NCBI RefSeq assembly: GCF_025979705.1
Contig: NZ_CP110136.1
Location: forward strand, 3,224,001 to 3,288,000
Reading direction: 5' to 3'
DNA: 64,000 nucleotides
From: Hymenobacter sp. YIM 151858-1
GTDB taxonomy: Bacteria > Bacteroidota > Bacteroidia > Cytophagales > Hymenobacteraceae
The number at the start of each line of letters is the position of its first letter. The stretch's first letter is position 1. Position numbers and translations under genes: made by a program. Positions 24,864-33,881 of this stretch are shown here, in pieces. The notes beneath the pieces were generated by a model. It ran no database searches and was not told where the DNA came from. It saw nothing but the letters and a program-made list of their open reading frames with translations.

Positions 24864-25510
24864 CAGGTGGGCAGCAACAACACCGCAGTTTACTCTTGCG
24901 GAACGCCTACTTAAGTGCATGCTCAGGCATATCGCCTGATGCCTTTCAGGACCTTGCTTTCGGATTGGAGCCAAAGGGCGTTCTATGAAACGAACTCCTC
25001 TTTTAGTGCCATAACCATCGCATATTTATAACTAATGCAATATATTTTAGCAACTATGGCATAATATTATGCCAGCAATATTTTACACGATTATTTATTT
25101 GTAAATCGCACCCCGTTTGTCGAAAACCCGTCGCCAATTGCGGCTGCAGTGTGCAACGGCAAATTGCTTCTAACGAGTTTCAATTACAACCACAGTTCCG
25201 CTATCGTTCTGTTTGCGACTATTGTTACACTGCAAAATTGCTGATGATATAATATTCAAATTTTCTGCCTCCGCGCACCTCCATTCCCTGGCTTAATTAA
25301 CTATTAACCAACGTCTTCGGGCGGCAGGTAGAGCGCGTGCGCAAGGCTCCTGAATAATTTTTCCAGGCAATGCAACCATTGCCCATCGTTACGGCTCACT
25401 ACGCCCAGATGCCCGCCCAAATTACTGTGGTAGTGCGGGTAGTTGATTAGTTCGTGCTGTTACTGCTGAAATAAATACGCCCCAGGCAATAAACGTTTGC
25501 TTCATTACTC
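24864..25510. other. AT-rich non-coding gap upstream of the CotH-like gene
   Basis: About 650 bases with no ORF I can support on either strand and unusually low GC for this window. A small AGGCAT/ATGCCT hairpin lies near 24923-24943. Just upstream of the next ATG there is AACGTTTG (near 25491), one mismatch from the TAnnTTTG box, a possible promoter. The gap could be remnant accessory DNA. Confidence 0.45.
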
Positions 25511-27229
25511 ATGCGACAAATCTTTACCAACAAACTCTTACTGCTAGCATTTCTCTTTACCCTTACCATCAGGCTTAGCGCCACGGCAGGAGACACGCTT
25601 GTAATTGCCCGTAATTTCTACCACGTCGACCACAAGAGCCGCCTGATTTTGGTTAACCAAAAGCCAGAGGTAATTAACCGCGAGTACAACGACGTGAAGA
25701 GCCACCTTGCGCTCGATGGCGTGTACACGTTTACGCAAGGCGTGCCCGAGGTAGACAATGGCACCTCCTACGAGGTAACGCGCGAAAACAAGCTGTACCA
25801 GCTGTATTTCACGCAGTTGCCGGTGGTGCGCATCAGCACCAAAAACAAGATTGTCGACAGCCCCAGTGTGTACGCTCAGTTTGCGCTCGACGAGGCCGAC
25901 GGCAAAGTGACGGAGTCGTTTCTGAAAATTGAAATCCGCGGCAACTTCTCCCAAACCTTCCCCAAGAAGTCGTACGAACTGGGCTTCGTGAACGACACGC
26001 TGGCCGGGGCCTCGCGCGACTTGAGCCTGCTGGGCCTGCGCAACGACAACAAGTACAACCTGCAGGCCATGTACAACGAGCCGTTGCGCATCCGGAGCAA
26101 AACCAGCAACGAGCTGTGGCAGGAAATACACCAGATTTACTACAAAAACCTGGAGCCCGAGGCCAAAAACGGCATCGACATGGAATTTGTGGAGGTGTTC
26201 GTCAACGACGAGTACCAGGGCATTTACACCCTGAGCGAGCGGGTCGACCGCAAGCAGCTCAAGCTCAAGAAATACAACAACGGCATTACCGGCGAGCTGT
26301 ACAAAGGCGAATCGTGGGATGGCGCCGTGACGTTTACGCTGCTCCCGCCCTACGACAACGCGAACGAAACCTGGGGCGGCTTTGAGTACAAGCACCCCGA
26401 GGAGAAAACCGACTGGAAGAACCTGTACGACTTCGTTGACTTCGTGAAAAACAGCCCGAAGCAGGAGTTCAACAGCACCTACCAGCAGAAATTTCACCTG
26501 GGCAACGCGGTCGATTATTTCATCTTCCTGAACCTGACGCGCGCCGGCGACAACACGGGCAAGAATATTTACATCGCCAAGTACAAGCAGGGCGAGCCGT
26601 ACTACTACGTGCCCTGGGATTTGGACGGCGTATTTGGTACTGACTGGATGGGCCTCGATCAGCCCACGACCAACGATGTGCTCTCCAACGGTTTCTACGA
26701 CAGGTTGCTGCAGGATTGCTCGTCTACCGGTTTCCGGAATGCGCTGCGTACCCGCTGGGCCGAGTTGCGCGCCACCGTTGTTACCGAGCAGAACATCATG
26801 GCCAAGTTCCGGGCCAACCACGACTACCTAATGGCCAACAACGCGTTCGAGCGGGAAACACGCACCTGGAACAGCTTTGAGCAAACGCCCGAGCAGCTTA
26901 CCTACATCAACACGTGGCTGAAGGCCCGCCTCGCTTTCCTCGATGCCGAGTTCGGCCGCAGCTGCCTCGCGCTGGCCGCCCAGCCCAGCAAGCAAAGCCA
27001 ACCGCTGAAGCTGTACCCCAACCCGGCCAGCGACTACCTGAACATCGAGCTGGACGCCACGGCTTCGGGCGAGCTGAGCATCCGCGATTTGAGCGGCCGC
27101 GAGGTGCTGCGCTCGGCCCTGCAAGGCAAGCAGCACAAGCTCCCCGTTGCGCACCTGCAAAAAGGCCTGTACGTGGTTACGCTGCGCAGCGCGGCCGAAG
27201 TGCGCACCCAAAAGCTGGTAATCAATTGA
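25511..27229 (+). CDS. CotH-kinase-family protein with T9SS type A sorting domain
   Basis: A 572-residue secreted protein. A signal peptide covers residues ~1-27 (KLLLLAFLFTLTIRLSATA). The CotH domain spans about 100-450, with FLKIEIRGNFSQTFPKKSYE, the Lys/Asp-containing core GDNTGKNIYIAKY and VPWDLDGVFGTDW. The C-terminal ~75 residues are a type IX secretion sorting domain (LYPNPASDYLNIEL, LQKGLYVVTL, QKLVIN), so the protein crosses the outer membrane and is probably anchored or released there. CotH proteins of Bacillus spores are atypical kinases; the role in Bacteroidota is unknown. It separates nrdB from nrdA and carries its own terminator. Confidence 0.9.
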   Translation: MRQIFTNKLLLLAFLFTLTIRLSATAGDTLVIARNFYHVDHKSRLILVNQKPEVINREYNDVKSHLALDGVYTFTQGVPEVDNGTSYEVTRENKLYQLYFTQLPVVRISTKNKIVDSPSVYAQFALDEADGKVTESFLKIEIRGNFSQTFPKKSYELGFVNDTLAGASRDLSLLGLRNDNKYNLQAMYNEPLRIRSKTSNELWQEIHQIYYKNLEPEAKNGIDMEFVEVFVNDEYQGIYTLSERVDRKQLKLKKYNNGITGELYKGESWDGAVTFTLLPPYDNANETWGGFEYKHPEEKTDWKNLYDFVDFVKNSPKQEFNSTYQQKFHLGNAVDYFIFLNLTRAGDNTGKNIYIAKYKQGEPYYYVPWDLDGVFGTDWMGLDQPTTNDVLSNGFYDRLLQDCSSTGFRNALRTRWAELRATVVTEQNIMAKFRANHDYLMANNAFERETRTWNSFEQTPEQLTYINTWLKARLAFLDAEFGRSCLALAAQPSKQSQPLKLYPNPASDYLNIELDATASGELSIRDLSGREVLRSALQGKQHKLPVAHLQKGLYVVTLRSAAEVRTQKLVIN

Positions 27230-27263
27230 GCACCTAGGGCCAACCGGGCCCAGGCTGCGTTGC

Positions 27264-27295
27264 CAAACGGCCCGCCCTAGGTGGCGGGCCGTTTG
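27264..27295 (+). terminator. Terminator after the CotH-like gene
   Basis: A perfect 13-bp stem (27264-27276 with 27283-27295) has a 6-base loop CTAGGT, so the CCCTAGGT word forms the loop and stem top. An ACCTAGGG copy sits just upstream at 27232-27239 in the opposite orientation. Confidence 0.8.
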
Positions 27296-27459
27296 CGTTT
27301 GCGAAGGGGCTGCCGGGCGCCTGGTAGCTGCGGCCCCGGGCCCGGCCCGCGGTGGGCCAGCCCCCGCCCGGCAAGCCCGGCCGGGGCACCTAGGGAGCTT
27401 ACCAAATCCGGCGGAAATCAGCAACCCGATTTGGCCTGCTTTGGCGGCGGCTTGGGGCT

Positions 27460-27548
27460 TGTGGATAACTCCGGAAAATCGGGCCGGGCACGGGCGCCAG
27501 GCCATTGTGGAAAACTTTCTGCGGAGTTTGCTCTTGAGGTGAGCAAAC
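27460..27548. promoter_or_regulatory. DnaA-box-like sites and inverted repeat upstream of nrdA
   Basis: TGTGGATAA (27460-27468, perfect box) and TGTGGAAAA (27506-27514, one mismatch) lie about 170-220 bases before nrdA. The first shares TGTGGATAACT with the site before nrdB. A perfect inverted repeat, GTTTGCTC (27526-27533) and GAGCAAAC (27541-27548) with a 7-base spacer, follows and looks like an operator. No gene is seen between 27296 and 27680. Confidence 0.55.
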
Positions 27549-27680
27549 GGGCCGAGTATATTCCGGTCATGATCGGCGCGGGCTTGGGAGAAGTTGATAG
27601 TTAGTACACTAATTCTTCGCTCCTGAGCCCGCGCCCGTGTATCTTCTTAACCTCCACACCGCTACAAGTTCGCACCGCCT

Positions 27681-30056
27681 ATGTTGGTAATTAAACGCGA
27701 CGGCCGGCGCGAGTCCGTCAAGTTCGATAAGGTTACGGCTCGCATCGAGAAGCTCTGCTACGGGCTGAACATGATCTACGTCTCGCCCATTGAGGTGGCC
27801 AAAAAGGTCATCGACGGGATTTACGACGGCGTAACCACCGTAGAGCTGGATAACCTGGCGGCCGAAACCGCCGCTTCGCTCACCACCAAGCACCCCGACT
27901 ATGCCATCCTGGCGGCGCGCATTGCGGTGAGCAACCTGCACAAGGTGACCTCCAAGTCGTTCAGCTCGACGATGAAGCGGCTGTACACCTACGAGGACCC
28001 CAAAACCGGCGAAAATGCCTCGCTGATTGCCCGCGACGTGTGGGAGGTGGTGCACAAGCACGCCGCCCAGCTCGACTCGGCCATCATCTACGACCGCGAC
28101 TACAACTACGACTACTTCGGCTTCAAAACGCTGGAGCGCTCGTACCTGCTGCGCCTCGACGGCAAAGTGGTGGAGCGCCCCCAGCACATGCTGATGCGCG
28201 TGGCCGTAGGCATTCACCGCGACGACATTGAGCAGGCCATCGAAACGTACAACCTGATGTCGGAGCGGTGGTTTACGCACGCTACGCCTACCCTCTTCAA
28301 CGCCGGCACGCCCAAGCCGCAGCTCAGCTCGTGCTTCCTGCTCACGATGAAGGACGACTCCATCGAGGGCATTTACGACACGCTGAAGAACTGCGCGCTC
28401 ATCTCGCAGAGCGCCGGCGGCATTGGCCTGGCCGTGCACAACGTGCGCGCCACCGGCAGCTACATCAAAGGCACCAACGGCACCTCCAACGGCCTCACGC
28501 CCATGCTGAAGGTGTTCAACGACACGGCTCGCTACGTTGACCAGGGCGGCGGCAAGCGCAAAGGCGCTTTCGCGGTGTACCTGGAGCCCTGGCACGCCGA
28601 TATCTTCGACTTCCTGGAGCTGAAGAAGAACCACGGCAAAGAAGAGATGCGCGCCCGCGACCTGTTCTACGCCCTCTGGATCAACGACCTCTTCATGAAG
28701 CGCGTGGAGAGCAACGACCTCTGGACGCTGATGTGCCCCCACGAGTGCCCGGGCCTCGACACGAGCTGGGGCGAGGACTTCGAGAAGCTGTACCAGAAGT
28801 ACGAGCGCGAAGGCCGCGGCCGCAAAACCATTAAGGCGCAAGACCTGTGGTTTGCCATCTTGGAAAGCCAGACCGAGACCGGCACGCCCTACATGCTGTT
28901 CAAGGACGCTGCCAACCGCAAGAGCAACCAGCAGAACCTAGGCACGATTAAGTCGTCGAACCTGTGCACCGAGATTATCGAGTACACCGACGCCGACGAA
29001 ATTGCCGTGTGCAACCTGGCTTCGCTGGCCCTGCCCCGCTACGTACGCGAGGAAAACGGCCGCGTGTTCTTCGACCACCAGCGCCTGTTTGAGGTGACGT
29101 ACCACGCCACGAAGAACCTGAACAAGGTTATCGACATCAACTACTACCCCGTGCCCGAGGCCGAGCGCAGCAACAAGCGCCACCGCCCCATTGGCCTGGG
29201 TGTGCAGGGCCTGGCCGATACCTTTATTGCGCTGCGCATGCCCTTCGAGAGCGACGAAGCCAAGGGCCTGAACGCCGATATTTTCGAGACCATCTACTTT
29301 GCCGCCGTAACGGCTTCGAAGGACCTCGCCAAGCGCGACGGCCACTACGAAACCTACCCCGGCTCGCCCATTAGCAAGGGCCAGTTCCAGTTCGATATGT
29401 GGGACGTGAAGCCCAACTCGGGCCGCTGGGATTGGGAAGCGCTGCGTGCCGAGGTGAAGGAGTACGGCGTGCGCAACTCGCTGCTGGTAGCTCCCATGCC
29501 TACGGCCTCCACGGCCCAAATCCTGGGCAACAACGAGTCGTTCGAGCCTTACACCTCCAACATTTACGTGCGCCGCGTGCTAAGCGGCGAGTTTATGGTG
29601 GTGAACAAGCACCTGCTCAAAGACCTGGTGAAACTGGGCCTCTGGAACGAGCAGATGAAGAACGACATCATTGCCGCCAACGGCTCGGTGCAGAACATCC
29701 CGAGCATTCCGCAGCACATCAAGGACCTGTACAAGACGGTTTGGGAAATCTCGCAGCGCACCATTATCGACATGGCTGCCGACCGCGGGGCTTACATCTG
29801 TCAAAGCCAGAGCCTGAACCTGCACGTGCAGAACCCGAACTTCGGCAAGCTCACCTCCATGCACTTCCACGCCTGGAAGCGCGGCCTGAAGACCGGCATG
29901 TACTACCTGCGCACCAAAGCCGCTGTCGACGCCATCAAGTTCACGGTGCAGAAGCAAGCCGCCGAAACGCTGGAGCCCGTGTACGCCGAGCAGAACCGCA
30001 ACGATATGGCCTGCTCACTAGATAACCCGGACGCCTGCGAAGCTTGCAGCGCGTAA
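27681..30056 (+). CDS. nrdA: Class I ribonucleotide reductase, large (alpha) subunit
   Basis: A 791-residue catalytic subunit. The N-terminal ~90 residues are an ATP-cone ([18 protein letters not shown]), the allosteric activity switch. The active-site cysteines appear in LSSCFLLTM and [11 protein letters not shown] (the N-x-C-x-E triad). The finger loop and C-terminal redox pair CEAC at the very end (DACEACSA) are present. It reduces ribonucleoside diphosphates using the radical from NrdB. Only one CCTAGG word occurs in 2.4 kb. Two terminators follow. It does not share a transcript with nrdB as arranged here, so matching upstream sites may coordinate the two. Confidence 0.97.
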   Translation: MLVIKRDGRRESVKFDKVTARIEKLCYGLNMIYVSPIEVAKKVIDGIYDGVTTVELDNLAAETAASLTTKHPDYAILAARIAVSNLHKVTSKSFSSTMKRLYTYEDPKTGENASLIARDVWEVVHKHAAQLDSAIIYDRDYNYDYFGFKTLERSYLLRLDGKVVERPQHMLMRVAVGIHRDDIEQAIETYNLMSERWFTHATPTLFNAGTPKPQLSSCFLLTMKDDSIEGIYDTLKNCALISQSAGGIGLAVHNVRATGSYIKGTNGTSNGLTPMLKVFNDTARYVDQGGGKRKGAFAVYLEPWHADIFDFLELKKNHGKEEMRARDLFYALWINDLFMKRVESNDLWTLMCPHECPGLDTSWGEDFEKLYQKYEREGRGRKTIKAQDLWFAILESQTETGTPYMLFKDAANRKSNQQNLGTIKSSNLCTEIIEYTDADEIAVCNLASLALPRYVREENGRVFFDHQRLFEVTYHATKNLNKVIDINYYPVPEAERSNKRHRPIGLGVQGLADTFIALRMPFESDEAKGLNADIFETIYFAAVTASKDLAKRDGHYETYPGSPISKGQFQFDMWDVKPNSGRWDWEALRAEVKEYGVRNSLLVAPMPTASTAQILGNNESFEPYTSNIYVRRVLSGEFMVVNKHLLKDLVKLGLWNEQMKNDIIAANGSVQNIPSIPQHIKDLYKTVWEISQRTIIDMAADRGAYICQSQSLNLHVQNPNFGKLTSMHFHAWKRGLKTGMYYLRTKAAVDAIKFTVQKQAAETLEPVYAEQNRNDMACSLDNPDACEACSA

Positions 30057-30078
30057 GAGGATTTATATATACGAAAAG

Positions 30079-30110
30079 ACCGTCCTGCCTATGTGGAGGA
30101 CGGTTTTTTC
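30079..30110 (+). terminator. Terminator after nrdA
   Basis: ACCGTCCT pairs with AGGACGGT, followed by TTTTTT; flanking TATACG/CGTATA can extend the stem. Confidence 0.9.
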
Positions 30111-30114
30111 GTAT

Positions 30115-30257
30115 AAAAAAAGAGTGCAGAAGTGAATCTGCACTCTTTAATATGATGGGGGAACGGTCACTATAGCCTCGTGACAAACGTCATCGTATCG
30201 GCCTAGCCCGTCCCCGAGCCATTCTAATTAAGCCCGTCTACCAAACTTTCGGTATCG
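30115..30257 (-). ncRNA. Putative small non-coding RNA with own promoter and terminator
   Basis: No ORF explains this stretch, yet on the minus strand it has a perfect promoter (30263-30292) and ends in a perfect 10-bp stem (30121-30130 with 30137-30146) followed by a T-run. The predicted transcript is about 140 bases. A long-range stem GGGGACGG/CCGTTCCCC encloses TGAC-GTTT-GTCA. The GTCAC strand of that hairpin can instead pair with a downstream GTGAC, so two folds exclude each other. Size and architecture could suit a 6S-type or regulatory RNA; I cannot name the family. It is not SRP RNA (no GNAR-type apical loop seen) nor RNase P (too short). Confidence 0.6.
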
Positions 30258-30262
30258 GAACG

Positions 30263-30292
30263 CAAAAGTACGCACAAAGATTCATGGAGCAA
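30263..30292 (-). promoter_or_regulatory. Consensus Bacteroidota promoter for the putative ncRNA
   Basis: The minus strand reads TTG, exactly 19 bases, then TACTTTTG: a perfect TTG-N19-TAnnTTTG promoter. It overlaps the first codons of the plus-strand HEPN gene, so that gene begins inside the ncRNA promoter. Confidence 0.75.
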
Positions 30293-32080
30293 GAAGATTT
30301 AAATAAACATTTTGTACTTGAGCGCCTATTTATAGGCTTTATGGAGGAGCTTTCAACCAACTCCACTATCGATAGTTACCGTGCAAAGTCAGCTAGTGCC
30401 CGCTCTGTGTTGAAAGAGTTGTACCAAGTATTAGCCGACTGGAAGGATAAGAAAATAAAGTCTCCTGATACTGTTATGGTCATCCGAGACGAACTAGCTG
30501 ATTTTATAGAAACGGATGAGCATCTACGTTACGGCAAAATATCAAAACCTTTTTTTCAAGACCTTTTAAAGGAGCTGAAGGTGGAGGATGGTAAAAAAGA
30601 AGACAGTAAAACAATAAACATAGTAAATATTCAACAACTTCAGTATAATCTATACTATTTGTTGACAATTAACAAAGAGTATCACATCGATATAATCAAA
30701 GATATAGAAAAATGCATATTTTCTACTTACAATGATGAGCAAAGCTTTGTATTAGCTCAAAAGGCTCTTAACAAATATTGTAGCCTTTTAACATCAGACT
30801 TACTGAATAGCGGATATTCAAAAACGTTTATTAGAACATTCATCAAAACAGAGTTTGACAAAAGCAATTCCAGCAATTTTGGCCCTCGTTGGGAAAAATT
30901 TAAGGAGGTATTCTCTTACGAAAATCAGATTGACTATATTGTTGTATTTAAATTATTTGTAAACATCGAAAAGGTTTTAGATGCTGATTTCGGTCAAATG
31001 AAGGAAAGTATAGAAAGCCTCAAAGAAAAATACAGATTAAATGAAAACACGAAATTATCTAAGTTTCTTGATCAGCATGGTCTTGATAATTTTATACCAA
31101 TAGAAACGAAGGCACTTGACAGATTCCAAGCGGCAAACAATGCCCGAAAAAAACTAACCATCATCCTTGATATTATTCATTTGATATATCCTCACAGCGC
31201 TCAGTCTATAAATAGCCAAGTGCTAGTAATCAACACTTATGACCATGAAGATGCACATTTGTTGAGACCTAATCCACAAGTAGATAATATACAAGCAAAT
31301 TCTGAAACATATAGTAGTCTCATCAGCAAGCTTACAAGTATTCGAGAGAACAACTGCGTTCTAGAAGAAGTATCGGACAAGCTCTACTCATGCGTCAAAC
31401 ACCTTAGGCTGGCAACAGAAGCAGACGAAATGGAACAAAAGTTTCTAAACTGTTGGATCGGTCTAGAAAACATTTTTGCGAATTACAATATTGATTCTAG
31501 CACTTTTAAACGAATAAAGCAGCACTTAGTGAATGCTCATTTAGTTAGCTATATAAAAAGGAATATACATAATTTACATAAGACATTAACAAAAAGTACA
31601 ATAAGAAAGCGCTTGCCCTTGTTTGACAAGGACGATATTACTTATCTAACTGACATACAAACCTATGATGCTATAATAGCATTAGAGAGCTATTATCCTT
31701 TGATAGCTTATAGAGCGAGATATTTGAAGAGTGTTTTATTTAATGGAAAGAGAAGAGTTACATATATAGAAAAACACAAACAAAACCTTGAAAGACATAT
31801 TGTTAGAATGTATAGAATTAGAAATGAAATTGTGCATGATGCAAGATCTTCTTACCAGCTAGACACTATATACGCTAATCTCAGATATTATCTCACTTTC
31901 ATTCTGAGTAAATGCGTAGAATTTTTTTCCGATTGCCAGCCAAAGCCAATCGAATTGCACAAGATTAGCATTGATGATTTCTTCTCGTACCAAGAATCAA
32001 TACTTAAAAGCTTAAAAAAGCATGAATATGGAGTAGCGACTTGCGTCTGTGTTCCACATTCTGTGGATTTGTTTATTTGA
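30284..32080 (+). CDS. Large HEPN-domain protein (Apea-like), probable acquired defence gene
   Basis: A 598-residue, mostly helical protein of no family I can name over its first ~370 residues. The C-terminal ~200 residues look like an Apea-type HEPN domain: QKFLNCWIGLENIF near 385 and the HEPN catalytic signature R-x4-H at Arg513-Asn514-x3-His518 in MYRIRNEIVHDA, followed by LRYYLTFILSKCVEF. HEPN proteins are frequently metal-independent RNases in toxin-antitoxin and anti-phage systems. The gene is strikingly AT-rich (by eye about 35% GC), has no CCTAGG word, and no partner gene, so horizontal transfer is very likely. No signal peptide or membrane segment. RNase activity is inference. Confidence 0.8.
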   Translation: MEQEDLNKHFVLERLFIGFMEELSTNSTIDSYRAKSASARSVLKELYQVLADWKDKKIKSPDTVMVIRDELADFIETDEHLRYGKISKPFFQDLLKELKVEDGKKEDSKTINIVNIQQLQYNLYYLLTINKEYHIDIIKDIEKCIFSTYNDEQSFVLAQKALNKYCSLLTSDLLNSGYSKTFIRTFIKTEFDKSNSSNFGPRWEKFKEVFSYENQIDYIVVFKLFVNIEKVLDADFGQMKESIESLKEKYRLNENTKLSKFLDQHGLDNFIPIETKALDRFQAANNARKKLTIILDIIHLIYPHSAQSINSQVLVINTYDHEDAHLLRPNPQVDNIQANSETYSSLISKLTSIRENNCVLEEVSDKLYSCVKHLRLATEADEMEQKFLNCWIGLENIFANYNIDSSTFKRIKQHLVNAHLVSYIKRNIHNLHKTLTKSTIRKRLPLFDKDDITYLTDIQTYDAIIALESYYPLIAYRARYLKSVLFNGKRRVTYIEKHKQNLERHIVRMYRIRNEIVHDARSSYQLDTIYANLRYYLTFILSKCVEFFSDCQPKPIELHKISIDDFFSYQESILKSLKKHEYGVATCVCVPHSVDLFI

Positions 32081-32411
32081 CTATATCAATGTAATACTGT
32101 GAACTACTCGCCCACAGTATTCTGAATCTTTGCGCTTCACGAAAAGGCACGAGTGACAAATTCGCCCCAACTGCCGCGAGCTTGCAGCTCGCGACTAACG
32201 CATGATGTGGAGATTGTATCTTCACTGCCGCCCCAGTGGCAAGCTGACAACATACAACGTGAATCAAGCGAGTAGAAAACCTGCCACACAAGAAGGTACG
32301 ATTAGTAAACTCGCGCCAGTTAAGCTAGAAGTCGACTAGTCAACAAACACAAACAACACAGCCGGCCTTTGCGCGAAGCAAAAGCCGGCTGTGTTGTTCA
32401 AAAACCTATGC
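32081..32411. other. Gap after the HEPN gene with two hairpins
   Basis: No supported ORF. A perfect CGCGAGC-TTGCA-GCTCGCG hairpin lies at 32175-32193. A strong 15-bp stem (32352-32366 with 32384-32398) is the probable terminator of the minus-strand His-rich gene. The junction between AT-rich and normal composition falls near 32100-32150. Confidence 0.6.
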
Positions 32412-32681
32412 TTAGTGACGACCGTGCCCGTGACCCCGGCCACGGTGGCCGCCTTTCGGGCCGTAATACACCGGTTGGGCTGGCACCAGCATTACGGGTT
32501 GCGCCCGATAGTGATGCCGGTGTTTCTTGTGTTTGTACTTAACCGGGTGCTCGCGCACCACCACTACCGGAGGCGGCGCTGGGCGGCCGATGTTGATGGT
32601 TACTTGGGCACGGGCCGGAGCTGCGCTGAAGGCCAAAGCGGCACTGGCGAGCAAGGCTGAGAAGAGGAAAGATGGACGCAT
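32412..32681 (-). CDS. Small secreted His-rich protein
   Basis: An 89-residue protein with a signal peptide (MRPSFLFSALLASAALAFSAAPARAQ). A short Pro/Val stretch (RPAPPPVVVVREHPV) precedes a basic, histidine-rich C-terminus (KYKHKKHRHHY, then GGHRGRGHGHGRH). The His clusters suggest metal binding in the periplasm or outside, but no family is recognised. The ATG at 32681 begins the signal peptide; a longer start at 32729 is unlikely. A terminator follows at 32352-32398. Similar small exported proteins are common in this part of the window. Confidence 0.65.
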   Translation of the reverse strand: MRPSFLFSALLASAALAFSAAPARAQVTINIGRPAPPPVVVVREHPVKYKHKKHRHHYRAQPVMLVPAQPVYYGPKGGHRGRGHGHGRH

Positions 32682-32823
32682 GCAGTGGAGGTTAAGCTGA
32701 ACTGTAAAGGGCGACGCATCAGCAGGCAAAGATTAAGCCAACACCCCATCCCTACGCAAAGCACCCGCCCGGCTGCGTTGCGGCAGCCAAGCGGGTGCTT
32801 GCCCAAGTGCCACGGCTACCCAC

Positions 32824-33870
32824 CTAGGGGCTCACGAGATTTACACTCAGGTTGAAGTAAAGCGGGTTGCCGAGCGTGTTGCTGAACACCTCGCGGTTGG
32901 AGCCGCCGGGGTTTTGCGAGTCATATACATCGAAGCGCCAGTTGTAGCGGTAGCCCACCTGCGCCGACAGCCACACGAAGCCCGCCAGCTGCCGCTCGTA
33001 GGTGATGCGCGGCTTCATTTCGCCGCGGCGCAAAAACAGCTCCTGCCCGCCCACGGGCCCTAGGTAGTAGGTGTTGCCCTCAAGCTCGTATCCGAACATG
33101 AGCAGCGAGCTGGTGCCAAAGCTGCGGCGCAGGTTGACGCGGGCCGGAAACACCGCCTCGACGCCCCAGCGCGGGCTGAAGGTGCGGTTGTAAAACACCA
33201 CCGGAATGTGCAGCAACTGGCCGGCGCGGTAGGTGCGCGTAAGGCCCAGGCCCCACATAAAGTTGTCGTTGGGTTTCCAGCCGTAAATGGCCGTGCCGCT
33301 GTAGGTAAGCGCCTCGCCGCTGATGTCGCCCGGGTTGCGGTAGGTGCCGTTAAGGTCGGTGTTGGCTTGCAGCAGCAGAAAGTGCTTGTTGTCGAAGGGC
33401 TTGAACACGGTGGCGTTGACGCCCGTGGAGCGCAAGCCGCGCCGCAAAGCCGCGAACAAAGGTTGCTGCTCGGCGTTGTCGAGGCCTACGCTGGTGTTCC
33501 AATAGGTGAGGCCCAGGTTCAGGATAAAGCTGGAGCGCGAGATAACGGGCGCGTTGAAGCCCAGGCGCACGCCCCCAAAACGGCTTACCGACTCGGTGAC
33601 CTCACGGTCCGCGCTCGAAGGCGACACGGGTCCGCGGGCCGTTAGGTCGAAGCCGGTTTGGGTTTCGTAGCCGACCGAAATCAGCTTGGTAGGGCTCAGG
33701 TACAGCACCTTTTGCGTGGCGTAGGTGCGGGCGGCTTGGTCGTCGGCGTCGCCAAACTCGCCGAAATCGAGCGAATCGGCGGGGGCGGCGGGCGGCGGGG
33801 TGGTTTGGGCCAAGGCGGGCACGGTGGCCGCGGCCAGCAGCCCGGCCATCAGGTAGGTGTGCGGTTTCAT
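32824..33870 (-). CDS. DUF6268-type outer-membrane beta-barrel protein
   Basis: A 348-residue protein with a signal peptide (MAGLLAAATVPALAQ). The rest is rich in alternating aromatic and polar strands typical of an outer-membrane barrel (FGGVRLGFNAPVISRSSFILNLGLTYWN, WGLGLTRTY, LHIPVVFYNRTFSPRWGVEAVFPARVNLRRSF). The pattern fits the DUF6268 family of Bacteroidota; function unknown. It lies 11 bases downstream of the DUF2147 gene, so the two are probably one operon. The first ~60 residues after the signal are acidic and likely flexible. Confidence 0.75.
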   Translation of the reverse strand: MKPHTYLMAGLLAAATVPALAQTTPPPAAPADSLDFGEFGDADDQAARTYATQKVLYLSPTKLISVGYETQTGFDLTARGPVSPSSADREVTESVSRFGGVRLGFNAPVISRSSFILNLGLTYWNTSVGLDNAEQQPLFAALRRGLRSTGVNATVFKPFDNKHFLLLQANTDLNGTYRNPGDISGEALTYSGTAIYGWKPNDNFMWGLGLTRTYRAGQLLHIPVVFYNRTFSPRWGVEAVFPARVNLRRSFGTSSLLMFGYELEGNTYYLGPVGGQELFLRRGEMKPRITYERQLAGFVWLSAQVGYRYNWRFDVYDSQNPGGSNREVFSNTLGNPLYFNLSVNLVSP

Positions 33871-33881
33871 GGGCGCGCGGC

